Shown piece after piece: positions 10,513-20,054 of a stretch of DNA of 64,000 bases (positions within the stretch are counted from its first letter, which is position 1; every line of letters starts with the position of its first letter). The stretch is taken from NCBI GenBank assembly GCA_034231615.1, contig CM067314.1, positions 7,689,501 through 7,753,500 of the forward strand, in the 5' to 3' direction. The notes beneath the pieces are model-generated. The model was not told the origin of the DNA. It made no database searches and saw nothing but the letters and a program-made list of their open reading frames with translations. Made by a program: the position numbers and the translations under genes. The DNA is from Meghimatium bilineatum. Taxonomy: Eukaryota > Mollusca > Gastropoda > Stylommatophora > Philomycidae.

Positions 10513-10715
10513 TTCTAACAAGATAGTTGGAAGCGTTTGACCATTAACACGGAACCACGGAAGACACACTAGCACGGTACAATTAAAAACGTAAGTTATG
10601 GTTTCTGGTAACAAGGATAACAATCGTTCTTGAGGACAATTGATAAGAGACACCTAGATGCTGCTACTGCTACTACTGCTCCTAATACTACTGCTGCTGC
10701 TGCTGCTTGCTACTA

Positions 10716-10908
10716 CTAACCACTACTTACTAACCACTACCTACTAATCACTACTTACTAACCACTACTTACTAACCACTACTTACTAATCATTACTTAC
10801 TAATCACTACTTACTAACCACTACTTACTAACCACTACTTACTAACCACTACTTACTAATCACTACTTACTAATCACTACTTACTAATCACTACTTACTA
10901 ACCACTGC
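10716..10908. repeat. 14 bp minisatellite, CCACTACTTACTAA
   Basis: About 13 copies with ACC/ATC variants, preceded by CTG/CTA triplets (10660-10715) and merging on the right with the triplet array. Confidence 0.92.
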
Positions 10909-10924
10909 CCACTGCCACTACCGC

Positions 10925-10941
10925 TGCCGCTGCTACAGCTA

Positions 10942-10978
<37 letters not shown>

Positions 10979-11042
10979 GGTACTACTACTACTATTACTG
11001 CTACTACTACTACTACTACTATTACTGCTACTACTACTACTG

Positions 11043-11080
<38 letters not shown>

Positions 11081-11114
11081 GCTACTACTACTACTACTAC
11101 TACTAATATTACTG

Positions 11115-11156
<42 letters not shown>

Positions 11157-11178
11157 TTACTGCTACTACTACTACTAG

Positions 11179-11216
<38 letters not shown>
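10925..11216. repeat. (ACT)n trinucleotide array
   Basis: About 95 triplets of ACT with GCT/ATT interruptions. Reads as poly-serine on the minus strand for 112 codons, which is an artefact. Ends about 115 bp from DUOX exon 2. Confidence 0.95.
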
Positions 11217-11330
11217 TCCCTCATCACCACTATCATTATAATAACTGCTGCAACTAGTTACATTTTTTCTCATTTTTCATTTTTTTAAATCACAAGTTAG
11301 TCGGAAAAACTCAATTCTTTAAGAACTTAC

Positions 11331-11411
11331 CAACACCACCCCACGAAGGATTTAAGGGGTTGTTGTACCATCCGTCAAACCTTTGTACAGGAATATCCTT
11401 CACCAAGTAAC
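11331..11411 (-). CDS. DUOX: Dual oxidase exon 2: start of peroxidase-like domain (QRFDGWYNN)
   Basis: An 81 bp exon on the minus strand between a polypyrimidine-tract acceptor (CTTCTATTGCAG, ending at 11412) and a donor G|GTAAGTTC (exon ends 11331). It completes a split glycine codon and encodes 26 residues containing VQRFDGWYNN and PSWGGV, then the first base of the next glycine codon (phase 1 in, phase 1 out). QRFDGWYNN at the mature N terminus is characteristic of the DUOX peroxidase-homology domain. Residues are about 20-45 of the predicted protein. The exon lies immediately left of a long stretch of tandem repeats (11.5-12.7 kb) and right of the ACT-triplet array, so repeat-masking gene finders could miss it. 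Confidence 0.88.
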
Positions 11412-11567
11412 CTGCAATAGAAGAATCAGGTTACAGTACGACGACAGCAGGTATGTTGCAATTTGTTGAGATGTTGTTGTTTATGGTTGATGTTTAAGCT
11501 AATGGTTGTAGGCAGTGTGATTATGTAGATACGAATCGAGAAGGAGACTAGTGGGGCCATTGATAAA

Positions 11568-11702
11568 GTTATGTTGAGTGGTAGATGTGAAATAGTAAAT
11601 AAAGTTATGTTGAGTGGTGTAAGTGAAATATTAATTATAGTTATGTTGAGTTGAAGAGGTGAAATGATAACTAACGTTATGTTGAGTGATATAATTTAAG
11701 TA
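11568..11702. repeat. Short tandem repeat, about 37 bp x 4
   Basis: Diverged units with AAGTTATGTTGAGTGGT, then GTGAAATA. DUOX intron 1. Confidence 0.75.
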
Positions 11703-11859
11703 GTAAATGGGCCACTTTCTATGACTGGCTGGCTGTATTGGACATCATACATTTTTCGTCTGGTATAGAACAATTAGTTTTCTCTTTGTTTATTCCTTTA
11801 AACTTTTCGTGGGAAGAACTGGTCGATGACCATACATCATAATGTGTCACATTACACCA

Positions 11860-12165
11860 AGGCATCAAATCGTCTGAAATGGTCATGTTTACCCCGAGGC
11901 ATCCAATCGTCTGAAAGGGCCCAGTTTACCCCAAGGCATGCAATCGTCTGAAAGGGCACAGTTTACCCAGCGGCATCCAATTGTCTGAAATGGCCCAGTT
12001 TACCCCGCGGCATCCAATCGTCTGAAAGTACCCAGTTTACCCCGTGGCATCCAATCGTCTGAAAGGGCACAGTTTACCCCGTGGCAGCCAATCGTCTGAA
12101 AAGGCCCAGTTTACCCCGTGTCATCCAATCGTCTGAAAAGGTCAACATTAAGTCTAGGCATCTAA
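11860..12165. repeat. Minisatellite, 37 bp unit, about 8 copies
   Basis: Unit contains GGCATCCAATCGTCTGAAAG, then CCCAGTTTACCCCG. Diverged outward. DUOX intron 1. Confidence 0.93.
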
Positions 12166-12445
12166 TCGTTTTAGTCTTGAGGGAAAGAGTAGCACCTGCA
12201 TCTTTAAACTTAGATCTTGCATGTATATTCTGCTCACGACCCTGCAGATCTATGTATACTCTACTCGCGCCACTGCAGATCTGGCATGTGTAATCTGTTC
12301 TCGCTTCTGAAATCGAATATATCCAAAATCAGTCACGAGAGAAGCTGCCATCTTAGGTAGCTTATTCATAGTCCATTTGAAATAGTACACTGACCTTCAT
12401 ACTGACCGTATGTACAGAAGCAAAATGCCACCATATTACACGTAG

Positions 12446-12745
12446 CATTTTCTGAGCTCAGATGCCACTGTCTACACATTAATGTAGTATCTTCCGAGTT
12501 CAAAGGCCACAGTCTACACATTAATGTAGTATCTTCCGAGTTCAAAGGCCACAGTCTACACATTAATGTAGTATCTTCCGAGTTCAAAGGCCACAGTCTA
12601 CACATTAATGTAGTATCTTCTGAGTTCAGAGGCCACAGTCTACACATTAATGTAGTATCTTCCGAGTTCAAAGGCCACAGTCTACACATTAATGTAGTAT
12701 CTTCTGAGCTCAGATGCCACTGTCTACACATTAATGTAGTAATTC
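12446..12745. repeat. Minisatellite, 42 bp unit, about 7 copies
   Basis: Unit contains GGCCACAGTCTACACATTAA, then TGTAGTATCTTCCGAGTT. Minus-strand frame gives a 14-residue repeat (MCRLWPLNSEDTTL) over 121 codons. Each unit carries the palindrome ACATTAATGT. Not a gene. Confidence 0.95.
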
Positions 12746-13104
12746 AATATCAGTCTGAAGCGCTGTAAAAAAAAAATCTCGACGGGCCTAAATTGGCATG
12801 TAGGAAATATTTTTTCTCATCTCAGTATTTAGTGGTTTTCAATAAATTAACTCAATAATTAGAGTGGTTAAATATTTTTTACGTAGCTAAGCAAGGGTGC
12901 ATGAATTCTTCACAGTTGGAGATGGAGGGGTCATATTGATGGAAGGGGAGGGGTCATTGTTGATTGGGGAGTGGAGTCCATTTGATGGAAAGGGGGGGGG
13001 GTCATGTTGGCAAAACATTGCTGACGTAATTTATAGACAGCCCCTAAAGGTGTTTCAGACCATTAAAATAGGAATGGGTAAATTAAAGTGTTGAAGATAG
13101 TAAA

Positions 13105-13808
13105 CCCGACAAACACAACAACGAACACAACAACGAACACAACAACCAACACATGGATAGACTGCATGTTACAGAAAAGTAAAACGGACAAACACATCAA
13201 GGAACTCAAGGGAAGATAGATTAAATATTACAGAAAAGTAAAACCGATAAACACATCAAGGAACTCAAGGGAAGATAGATTAAATGTTACAGAAAAGTAA
13301 AACCGACAAACACATCAAGGAACTCAAGGGAAGATAGATTAAATGTTACAGAAAAGTAAAACCGACAAACACATCAAGGAACTCAAGGGAAGATATATTA
13401 AATGTTACAGAAAAGTAAAACCAACAAACACAACAACGAACTCAAGGGAAGATAGATTAAATGTTACAGAAAAGTAAAACCAACAAACACATCAAGGAAC
13501 TCAAGGGAAGATAGATTAAATATTACAGAAAAGTAAAACCAACAAACACATCAAGGAACTCAAGGGAAGATATATTAAATGTTACAGAAAAGTAAAACCA
13601 ACAAACACATCAAGGAACTCAAGGGAAGATATATCAAATGTTACAGAAAAGTAAAACCAACAAACACAACAACGAACACAAGGATAGACTACATTTTACA
13701 GAAAAGTAAAACCAACAAACACAACAAGGAACTCAAGGGAAGATAGATTAAATGTTACAGAAAAGTAAAACCGACAAACACAACAACGAACACAAGGATA
13801 GAGTAAAA
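13105..13808. repeat. Minisatellite, 59 bp unit, about 12 copies
   Basis: Unit contains CACATCAAGGAACTCAAGGG, then AAGATAGATTAAATGTTACA and GAAAAGTAAAACC. Edge units carry a variant CACAACAACGAACACAAGG. DUOX intron 1. Confidence 0.95.
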
Positions 13809-13830
13809 TGTCTTCATCAGGTTACAATCC

Positions 13831-13990
13831 TTCTTCTTCTTCAGCGTTCATTCTCAAACTCCCACTGGATTTCTCTTGTAACAGGACAATGATCCTACAG
13901 GATTTCCAGTTGAATGTAGTCCAGAGAATGGAAATGCGTTGTGTTTCCGTTTTAGTTGCGATAATGGCCCACCACATCCGTCTTCGGCGG
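13831..13990 (-). mobile_element. SINE-like retroposon family E, copy 1, with 12 bp target duplication
   Basis: Plus-strand view starts with the tail complement TTCTTCTTCTTC, then AGCGTTCATTCTCAAACTCC, AGGATTTCCAG, GAATGGAAATGCGTTGTG, and ends CATCCGTCTTCGGCGG. It is flanked by AGGTTACAATCC on both sides (13819-13830 and 13991-14002), a 12 bp target duplication. About 160 bp, on the minus strand with a (GAA)n 3' tail. DUOX intron 1. Confidence 0.88.
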
Positions 13991-14159
13991 AGGTTACAAT
14001 CCCAAATCAAACGGAGAAACAACAATGACGCCTGGAAGCAAACACAGCACATGGCTTGGCGAATAGTAAAATGCTGAAGGATAAGAGAAGGTAGGATGAG
14101 AGAATAATTGACAGAGAGGGGAGTTGAGTGTAAGAAAAGGGAAATGTTGGGAGATAGTA

Positions 14160-14335
14160 CATAACATAATGAGAGTTTGGTAACATAACGTGATGGGAGT
14201 TGATAGAGTATGGTAACATAACGAGATGGGAGTTGATAGAGTTTGGTAACATAACGTGATGGGAGTTGATAGAGTATGGTAACATAACATGATGGGAGTT
14301 GATAGAGTATGGTAACATAACATGATGGGAGATTT
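14160..14335. repeat. Minisatellite, 33 bp unit, about 5 copies
   Basis: Unit contains GAGTTGATAGAGTATGGTAA, then CATAACGTGATGG. Merges with the related 32 bp array on its right. Confidence 0.92.
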
Positions 14336-14640
14336 TATAGCATGGTTCAGGGAGATGTTACAGCATGGCAGATAACTTGATGGGAGATCTTATAGCAAGG
14401 CACATAACGTGATGGAAGATTTTATAGCAAGGCACATAATGTGATGGGAGATTTTATAGGAAGGCACATAATGTGATGGGAGATTTTATAGCAAGGCACA
14501 TAACGTGATGGGAGATTTTATAGGAAGGCACATAATGTGATGGGAGATTTTATAGCATGGCACATAACGTGATGGGAGATTTTATAGCATCGTACATCAT
14601 GTGATGGGAGATGTTACAATATTTTGGTATATAACATGTG
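14336..14640. repeat. Minisatellite, 32 bp unit, about 9 copies
   Basis: Unit contains GAGATTTTATAGCAAGGCAC, then ATAATGTGATGG. Shares the CATAACGTGATGGGAG block with the 33 bp array, so the two are successive expansions of one ancestral unit. Confidence 0.92.
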
Positions 14641-14689
14641 ATGAGAAATAGGGTACTAGTTTATAAATTAACTTGCGTTGATTTCCAGC

Positions 14690-14865
14690 TTTCAGTCATA
14701 CGTTAGTACTGGGTCAATACAGGAGTTGAATAGCTTTAGCTTGGTTGATATTAGGCACATTTTTATTAATTCACCTGAATTTATTGGAAATCCAAATGAA
14801 AATAATGTCACGCGTCTCATAAACAAATTATTTCTCGCTGAATATAGTTATTCTCGAGATTAGCG
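14690..14865 (-). mobile_element. Possible LINE remnant
   Basis: CAGTCATACGTTAGTACTGG followed by sequence with a 61-codon plus-strand frame. It resembles the CATATGTTAGTATAGG stretch of the LINE at 15935-16440. Weak. Confidence 0.3.
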
Positions 14866-15065
14866 AAACATTGACCAATGAAATGTAGTTAAACATTTGT
14901 AGGAGGACCTAATTAAAGTGACACTTGATTGACAAGTGATATAATAGTAGGTATGTGACAGAAATGTCAGTGTTACCAGCACGTTGCGCTGAAAATTGAA
15001 TTATTAGTAGAGAAAAATATTTTATTCTCAAACGATAGTCCATATCGGTTATATCATAGTGAATA

Positions 15066-15348
15066 TTCTTCTTCTTCTTCTGCGTTCGTTCTCAAACTCC
15101 TGCAGATTAGCAGGATGTAGTCCGGATAACGGAATGCGTTGTGTCATGGTTTACAGCATTGCTGCGATATCTGCGCAATCCGACCTCACACATCCGACTT
15201 CAGCACGGCTTTGAGTCACTGACCCTATATGAGATGGTAAAGCCAACTTCAACCCATAACCTCCCTAGTCGCCTTTTATGACATGCGTGGAAGGTAAACA
15301 GTGTTGCTATTCTTTGCTCCCCTTTCGTGCCCCGGCAACACACGGGCG
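15066..15348 (-). mobile_element. SINE-like retroposon family D, copy 1, with 10 bp target duplication
   Basis: Full-length copy. The tail complement TTCTTCTTCTTC is at 15066; the body has CTGCAGATTAGCAGGATG, GGAATGCGTTGTGTCATGG, GGTCAGTGACTC (complement), TAGTCGCCTTTTATGAC (complement of AAAGGCGACTA) and ends at CACACGGGCG. Flanks ATAGTGAATA (15056-15065) and ATAGTAAATA (15349-15358) are target duplications with one mismatch. About 283 bp. DUOX intron 1. Confidence 0.9.
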
Positions 15349-15437
15349 ATAGTAAATATAACCCGAAAGGTTATTGGAAGCTACGATTCACCATGGACTT
15401 TGACTTCAATCTATTCATGGTGCGTTACAGCGTGCTG

Positions 15438-15552
15438 TTACATTGCTTAATGTTACATTGCTTGATGTTACATTGCTTGATGTTACATTGCTTGATGTCA
15501 CATTGCTTGATGTTACATTGCTTGATGTTACATTGCTTGATGTTACATTGCA
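15438..15552. repeat. Minisatellite, 15 bp unit CTTGATGTTACATTG, about 8 copies
   Basis: Reads as MLHCL or VTLLD pentapeptides on plus and NVTSS on minus. Not a gene. Confidence 0.95.
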
Positions 15553-15934
15553 TTCAACTCTGCTTCTTTCCTCATGTTGTATTTCACATACACTACTTTG
15601 CGTGTTGTCTCTGTTTAATTCTTCCATGTTTTGCGTTGAGCTTTCATTTGATCTAATTTACCATTTTTGGTATCTAATTTTCTTTAATCTTTGGGAATTT
15701 CTGTCTGTTAATGGAGTACAATAACTGTAAACGCACATAATTTAGCGTTCCCATAATCGTGCCTCAATATTTGGTATGTCTGGCTGTAAGTATGACATTT
15801 CCAAATAATCACATTTATATTGTAATATTTCGTATTTCAAGTTTATGTGTTTCTCGAAAAAGGTCCTAGAAAAAATCCTTGTTCGTTTGTTTATTGCTAT
15901 ATTTTTTTTTTTTTTTTTACATATATCATCATCA

Positions 15935-16440
15935 TCAGGTGCCACCCGGCTGGCGTAGGCGGTCATGGCTCTCCACAGCTCTCTGTCCACAGTATTATGT
16001 ATAAATTCGTTGTTGTTTCCTTGCCGTGCCAGGTTGACAAACTGTCTAATATTTTCTCACGTTGTCGCCCTCTGTCTTTGTTGCGTTCAATTTTGCCTGT
16101 TGTGACTATGTTCTCTAAACCTGTCTGTCTCATGAAGTGGCAAAAAAAAAAAAAGAAGACGATTGCCGTTTTCTTATATTGTTGATTATGGTCCGTTTCG
16201 TATTTGACTCTTTGAACACCTCTACATTAGTTTTTCTGGCAGTCCATGGTATTTTCAACATTGTTCTGTAGAACCACATCTCTGTTGCCTCTAATTTCCC
16301 ACATTCCAGTTTGTTTATTGTCCAAGACTCGCACCCATATGTTAGTATAGGGGTATTGACATTGATAATTAGGCTTTAACAATAGCCGTATCACTTTTAT
16401 ATAGTATTTATCGCTTATTTTGTTTTGGTTACTGCGGTAA
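15935..16440 (-). mobile_element. LINE 3' fragment (RELWRAM family), copy 2, (ATG)n tail
   Basis: On minus: MRQTGLENIVTTGKIERNKD (with frameshifts at a poly-A near 16141), RGRQRENIRQF, NTVDRELWRAMTAYAS, then an ATGATGATG tail next to poly-A. Related to 6586-7260. It lies in DUOX intron 1, 250 bp from exon 1. Confidence 0.75.
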
Positions 16441-16689
16441 TCTCCACTTTGTCGAAGTCCTCTTACATCTTGGTTATTTATATTAGTGTTATGAAAGTAA
16501 AGGTATAACATACTGGTAGTGATATGAAAATAAAGGTATTACATACTGGTAAGAGGATGTGAATGTTTGATAACTAATTTGTAATTAGATCTAGGTTTGG
16601 CAACCCAATATGGCCACAGAACATCAACGCAGAAGAACAAGTGGTGATTTTATAACGAAAGTGTTAAGAGATTGTAAACAGTTACTTAC

Positions 16690-16744
16690 CGTTACATAAG
16701 TGAAAACATATGACAGATACGCCCAGGAAGATGGTAATACTCAT
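16690..16744 (-). CDS. DUOX: Dual oxidase (DUOX) exon 1: start codon and signal peptide
   Basis: First coding exon of a minus-strand dual oxidase, a membrane NADPH oxidase that makes hydrogen peroxide and carries an extracellular peroxidase-like domain. Read on the minus strand from 16744 it encodes MSITIFLGVSVICFHLCN plus the first base of a glycine codon, then a consensus donor G|GTAAGTA at 16690/16689. The ATG has A at -3. The 18 residues are hydrophobic with no acidic residue, as expected for a signal peptide, and DUOX proteins start with one just before the QRFDGWYNN motif, which lies at residue 28 here. The phase-1 end matches the phase-1 acceptor of the next exon at 11411. The join is inferred; no transcript was seen. 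It is the weakest of the four exons because it is short, but start, length, hydrophobicity, donor and phase all agree. Confidence 0.72.
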
Positions 16745-16852
16745 TTTGAAAATATCCATACGCGCCAAGTAGAAATAGTTCCTATTCGGATGAACACTGG
16801 CTCTCTGTGGTTTTACACTGGTACACGATTATTTTACGTTAGCTGTCTCTTA

Positions 16853-16859
16853 TTTTATA
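16853..16859 (-). promoter_or_regulatory. Candidate TATA box of the DUOX gene
   Basis: TATAAAA on the minus strand, in the context CACACAGTATAAAATAAG, 109 bp upstream of the proposed DUOX ATG. A start about 30 bp downstream would give a 5' untranslated leader of roughly 80 nt. I see no good splice acceptor between this box and the ATG. The region is AT-rich and a second TATAAATA lies near 16900, so chance is a real alternative. Confidence 0.3.
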
Positions 16860-17006
16860 CTGTGTGCTGTTTTACATATATATGTATGTGTATTTATACT
16901 AGTTTATTGATACTTTATATTATTTGACTGCCACTGTACACTGTTTGATGGCATGCAAATTCTGGAACGATAAAAAGACAAAAAACGTCATTGATGAAGC
17001 AATGTA

Positions 17007-17273
17007 AGGTACAATACAAGTAGACGCCACCACATGTTTCATTATTTCCCTTGTCTATGTTTATAAATTTCATGTTCCTAATTTGATAAGTGAAATGTTT
17101 ATTTATTTAGGGGTTAGGGTTAGTTATGTTAAACACAACTATCCTAAACCTAACCCAAACCCTAAAATAAATTCACATATCAATGATTAAATGATGAACA
17201 TGAACTTTGCAAACAAAGACAGAAGAAATAACTTGACTATGTGGTTGCGCCTACTTGTACTGTAAGCCTACCT
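17007..17273. mobile_element. Foldback element with telomere-like core, copy 1
   Basis: About 267 bp that is almost one long inverted repeat. The left arm starts AGGTACAATACAAGTAG, passes TTATTTCCCTTGTCTATG and reaches GGGGTTAGGGTTAGTTATG. The right arm is its imperfect complement, ending CTACTTGTACTGTAAGCCTA. AATGTA flanks both ends (17001-17006 and 17274-17279), a likely target duplication. No coding capacity, so a MITE-like or foldback element. A second copy is at about 29039-29331. It lies just upstream of the DUOX promoter region. Confidence 0.75.
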
Positions 17274-17324
17274 AATGTAAATATAGTATAGTAAAATTGC
17301 ATGTCAAACTCATTAAGAGTTTTT

Positions 17325-17602
17325 ATCTTTTGAACTCCTTAAGAGATATAACACGCGAGAGTGAGACTAATATGGATGATGATTCCTTTTCAATGGCTAG
17401 GATTACAGATCAGGGATTGAAATGGGGTGTTGCTAGAGGTGAACATTTTGGAGGGCGCAGAAGAATGATGGTCAACCAGCATAGGACCGGTACTGTCAGC
17501 AGAAGTGTGATGGCGGATACACTCAAGGAGAGATCGGAGCAACTATGGATGTGTCCAGTTTGCAGTGATGATGATCCGACGACTAACTAACTAACTAACT
17601 AA
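17325..17602 (+). mobile_element. LINE 3' end (CPVCSDDD family), copy 1, short (CTAA) tail
   Basis: Open frame ending the ORF2: ESETNMDDDSFSMARI, GEHFGGRRRMMVNQHRTGT, RSEQLWMCPVCSDDD and a stop, then only about five CTAA units. The CPVCSDDD motif looks like a terminal CxxC. The same segment at 47850-48300 follows an RNase H relic, so the element carried RNase H. The 5' end is truncated. Confidence 0.82.
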
Positions 17603-17682
17603 TTGCATGTCAATCTTATCATTAGCAGGCATACAGGAATACTAGTAAATAAATCAAATTGTAGCAGACGGAATTTCTCCTT

Positions 17683-17857
17683 CTTCTTCTTCAGCGTTCA
17701 TTCCCACAAACTCCCGCTGATTCTCTCCTTGTAGCAGGACAATGAGTCATAATAAGTATTCCAGCAGGATGCAGTTCAGAGAATGAAAATGCGTTGTGTC
17801 GCTGTTTTATTTGTGCCAATGGCCCGATACACCCGTCTTCAGCGAAAAAAAGGGATT
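17683..17857 (-). mobile_element. SINE-like retroposon family E, copy 2
   Basis: TTCTTCTTCTTCAGCGTTCA, then CTCCCGCTGATTCTC, ATTCCAGCAGGATGCAG, GAATGAAAATGCGTTGTG and CACCCGTCTTCAGCG. Colinear with the copy at 13831. I did not find a clean target duplication. Confidence 0.78.
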
Positions 17858-17931
17858 TGAAGGAGCACTTCAATAATCTGACACAGGATACCATTATGAG
17901 GAAACAGTTTTGAAATATATTCAGTGTGCTG

Positions 17932-18095
17932 CGTTTTGATTGTTTCAGTTTTGATTGTTTCAGTTTTGATTGTTTCAGTTTTGATTGTTTCAGTTTTGAT
18001 TGTTTCTGTTTTGATTGTTTCAGTTTTGATTGTTTCTATTTTGAATGTATCAGTTTTGATTGTTTCTGTTTTGATTGTTTCATTTTTGATTATCA
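17932..18095. repeat. Minisatellite, 15 bp unit TTTTGATTGTTTCAG, about 11 copies
   Basis: Open on both strands (VLIVS, ETIKT). Not a gene. Confidence 0.95.
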
Positions 18096-18125
18096 TGTAT
18101 GTGAAAGAATAGTGTTGACAAATAC

Positions 18126-18411
18126 TTCTTCTTCTTCTTTTTCTGTGTTCGTTCTCAAACTTCTGCAGATTAGCAGGATGTAGTCCGGATAACGGAATGC
18201 GTTGTGTCATGGTTTACAGCATTGCTGCGATATCTGCGCCTTTCGGCGAGACACATCCGACTTCAGCATGGCTTTGGGTCACTGACCCTATATGGGATGG
18301 GACAGCCAACTCCATCCCATATCCTCCTTAATCGCCTTTTACGACATGCGCGGAAGGTAAACAGTAATGCTATTCTTTACTTCCCTTTCGGGCCCGGCAA
18401 CACACGGGCGC
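18126..18411 (-). mobile_element. SINE-like retroposon family D, copy 2, with 11 bp target duplication
   Basis: Full-length copy colinear with 15066-15348, with a (GAA)n tail on minus. Flanks TTGACAAATAC (18115-18125) and TTGACAAATAC (18412-18422) are a perfect 11 bp target duplication, so this insertion is recent or well preserved. Confidence 0.93.
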
Positions 18412-18539
18412 TTGACAAATACTGATGTGTGGGAGGATGTTGAAGTGGGTTTATATGTGTGGGATGATGTTCAAGTGTGTTTATGTGTGGAAGGATATTG
18501 TGTGTTTATATGTGTGGTGGTGTGTAAAAGCATGGATGT

Positions 18540-18990
18540 CTAGATATTATAAAAATAAATAATAAGACCCACTACCCGTCAGGGTCGTAGGGGTGCCACA
18601 CTGGACACATCAGAATCATAGGGGTGCCACACTGGACACATCAGGATCGTAGGGGTGCCCCACTGGACACATTAGGGTCGTAGTGGTGCCACATTTGATA
18701 CATCAGGTTCGTAGGGGTGCCACAGAGGACACATCAGGGTCGCAGCGGTGCCACACTGGACACATCAGGGTCGTAGGGGTGCCACACTGGACACATCAGG
18801 GTCGTAGGGGTGCCACACTGGATACATCAGACCAGAAGGCTCTTCAAACTACTCTATCCTCAGTCATTCGGAAGAGTCTAGAAACATAACGCCCAGACAA
18901 TTCCTTGACGTTATCAATCCAGGATTTTCTCTATTCCACTCTACTTCTTGAACTCTCCATTGTTCCTTACACGGTAATTTTAGAAAGCGA
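18540..18990 (-). mobile_element. LINE 3' end (NIKEWTG/EDRI family) partly turned into minisatellite
   Basis: At 18836-18950 the minus strand carries relics of the family at 62100-62640 (DNVKEL, SRLFRMTEDRV). The segment toward the element's 3' end, GGTCGTAGGGGTGCCACA on plus, is repeated in tandem to 18555 before the terminal CCACTACCCGTCAGGG. Confidence 0.72.
18555..18835. repeat. Minisatellite, 31 bp unit, derived from a LINE 3' end, about 9 copies
   Basis: Unit contains GGGTCGTAGGGGTGCCACAC, then TGGACACATCA. The same words (CAGGGTCGTAGGGGTACC) occur once at the 3' end of the LINE at 62100-62640 and, as complement, at 59225-59250. Confidence 0.93.
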
Positions 18991-19350
18991 GTCGTGTTTC
19001 GTTACATGCACACGGAATATTTAGAACCACGGTGTTCGTTTGTCGTAATTATGGTAATTTCTTAAGACAATTAAACAGGGGGAAAGGTGCAGGAGGGTGT
19101 AAGAAAAAGTAACAAATTGACGCAATGTGTTATTCATTTGTTATTTTGTTCATGCTCTAAGAAAGTTTAAGCTGAAGTTTTATTGTTGATATATCTTTTT
19201 AATCTTGTTTAAAATAAACTAATTCTCAGTTCAAGTAAACACAGAAAGCACAACTTTTACCAACAGCAAACAATGAGATATTGCCGTGACCGAGCAACAA
19301 TATAGGGGACCGGTCAAGTAAAATATAAACGTGAACTAGTTTCCAATTTG
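18990..19350. other. No recognised feature
   Basis: AT-rich unique-looking sequence. No motif or open frame I can support. Confidence 0.4.
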
Positions 19351-19480
19351 CGTGAAATCTATTGGCTGGCCATGGCTATTTTTGTAATGTTACTCCAATT
19401 ATGTAAATAACAACCTATTAAAAGCCCAACAATAATCAAAAACGTAACGAACGGGGTCCAAATTAATTCAGTTAGAAGGC
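19350..19480. repeat. Diverged single arm of the foldback repeat at 20055-20265
   Basis: CCATGGCTATTTTTGTAATG, then AACAATAATCAAAAACG and AATTAATTCAG, colinear with the right half of 20148-20265. Strongly diverged. Confidence 0.45.
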
Positions 19481-20054
19481 ATTTAATACCCTCAATATCC
19501 ACGAATAGAGCAGAGCAAGTAAACAGGAAAAGAATATTAAAAAGAAATAAAGATTTAACGAATGTCGTTACTGCATGTTTTAATGCTTACGAGTACAGGT
19601 AGAATTGCATATATTTTGTAAGTAAAAGATGTTATGCAATAGGCATATCAATCGCTATGACCCATACTGATTAAATGTTACATTTTATTTTCATAAGAAA
19701 TATAACACATATTCTAGTTCCAGATGCGATGAGAGTTAAATACTAATCAAGATACACATACGGACGACAATACATGCTAGATGCTAGTCGCTTCTTATAA
19801 CATACATGACAGTAACTGTAGTATTATTTTTGGGTCTCCTCATACCAAAATTCGGTGTCACAGTAACGGAAAAAAAATTAGGCAATTATTTACTAAAATA
19901 GCAAATCAGCTAACCAACCAACCAATCAGTACACCGCTGACGCAAGTTGCTTTTAATTCTACACTGTGAGATTTTCTCTACTTTCGTGGTATTTCCTAAA
20001 CTTTGTCGTCCAGCCAGCCATTGACAGTACTATAAGACCTAAATATAAAAAGTA

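Noticed and set aside
9622-10653. 182-218 codon frames on both strands
   Set aside because: 36 bp minisatellite; period divisible by three explains open frames on both strands.
10898-11236. Poly-serine open frame on minus
   Set aside because: Translation of an (ACT)n microsatellite inside DUOX intron 1.
17100-17170. Interstitial telomere
   Set aside because: Only two or three GGGTTAG-like words on each arm; the palindromic layout fits a foldback element better than telomeric repeats.
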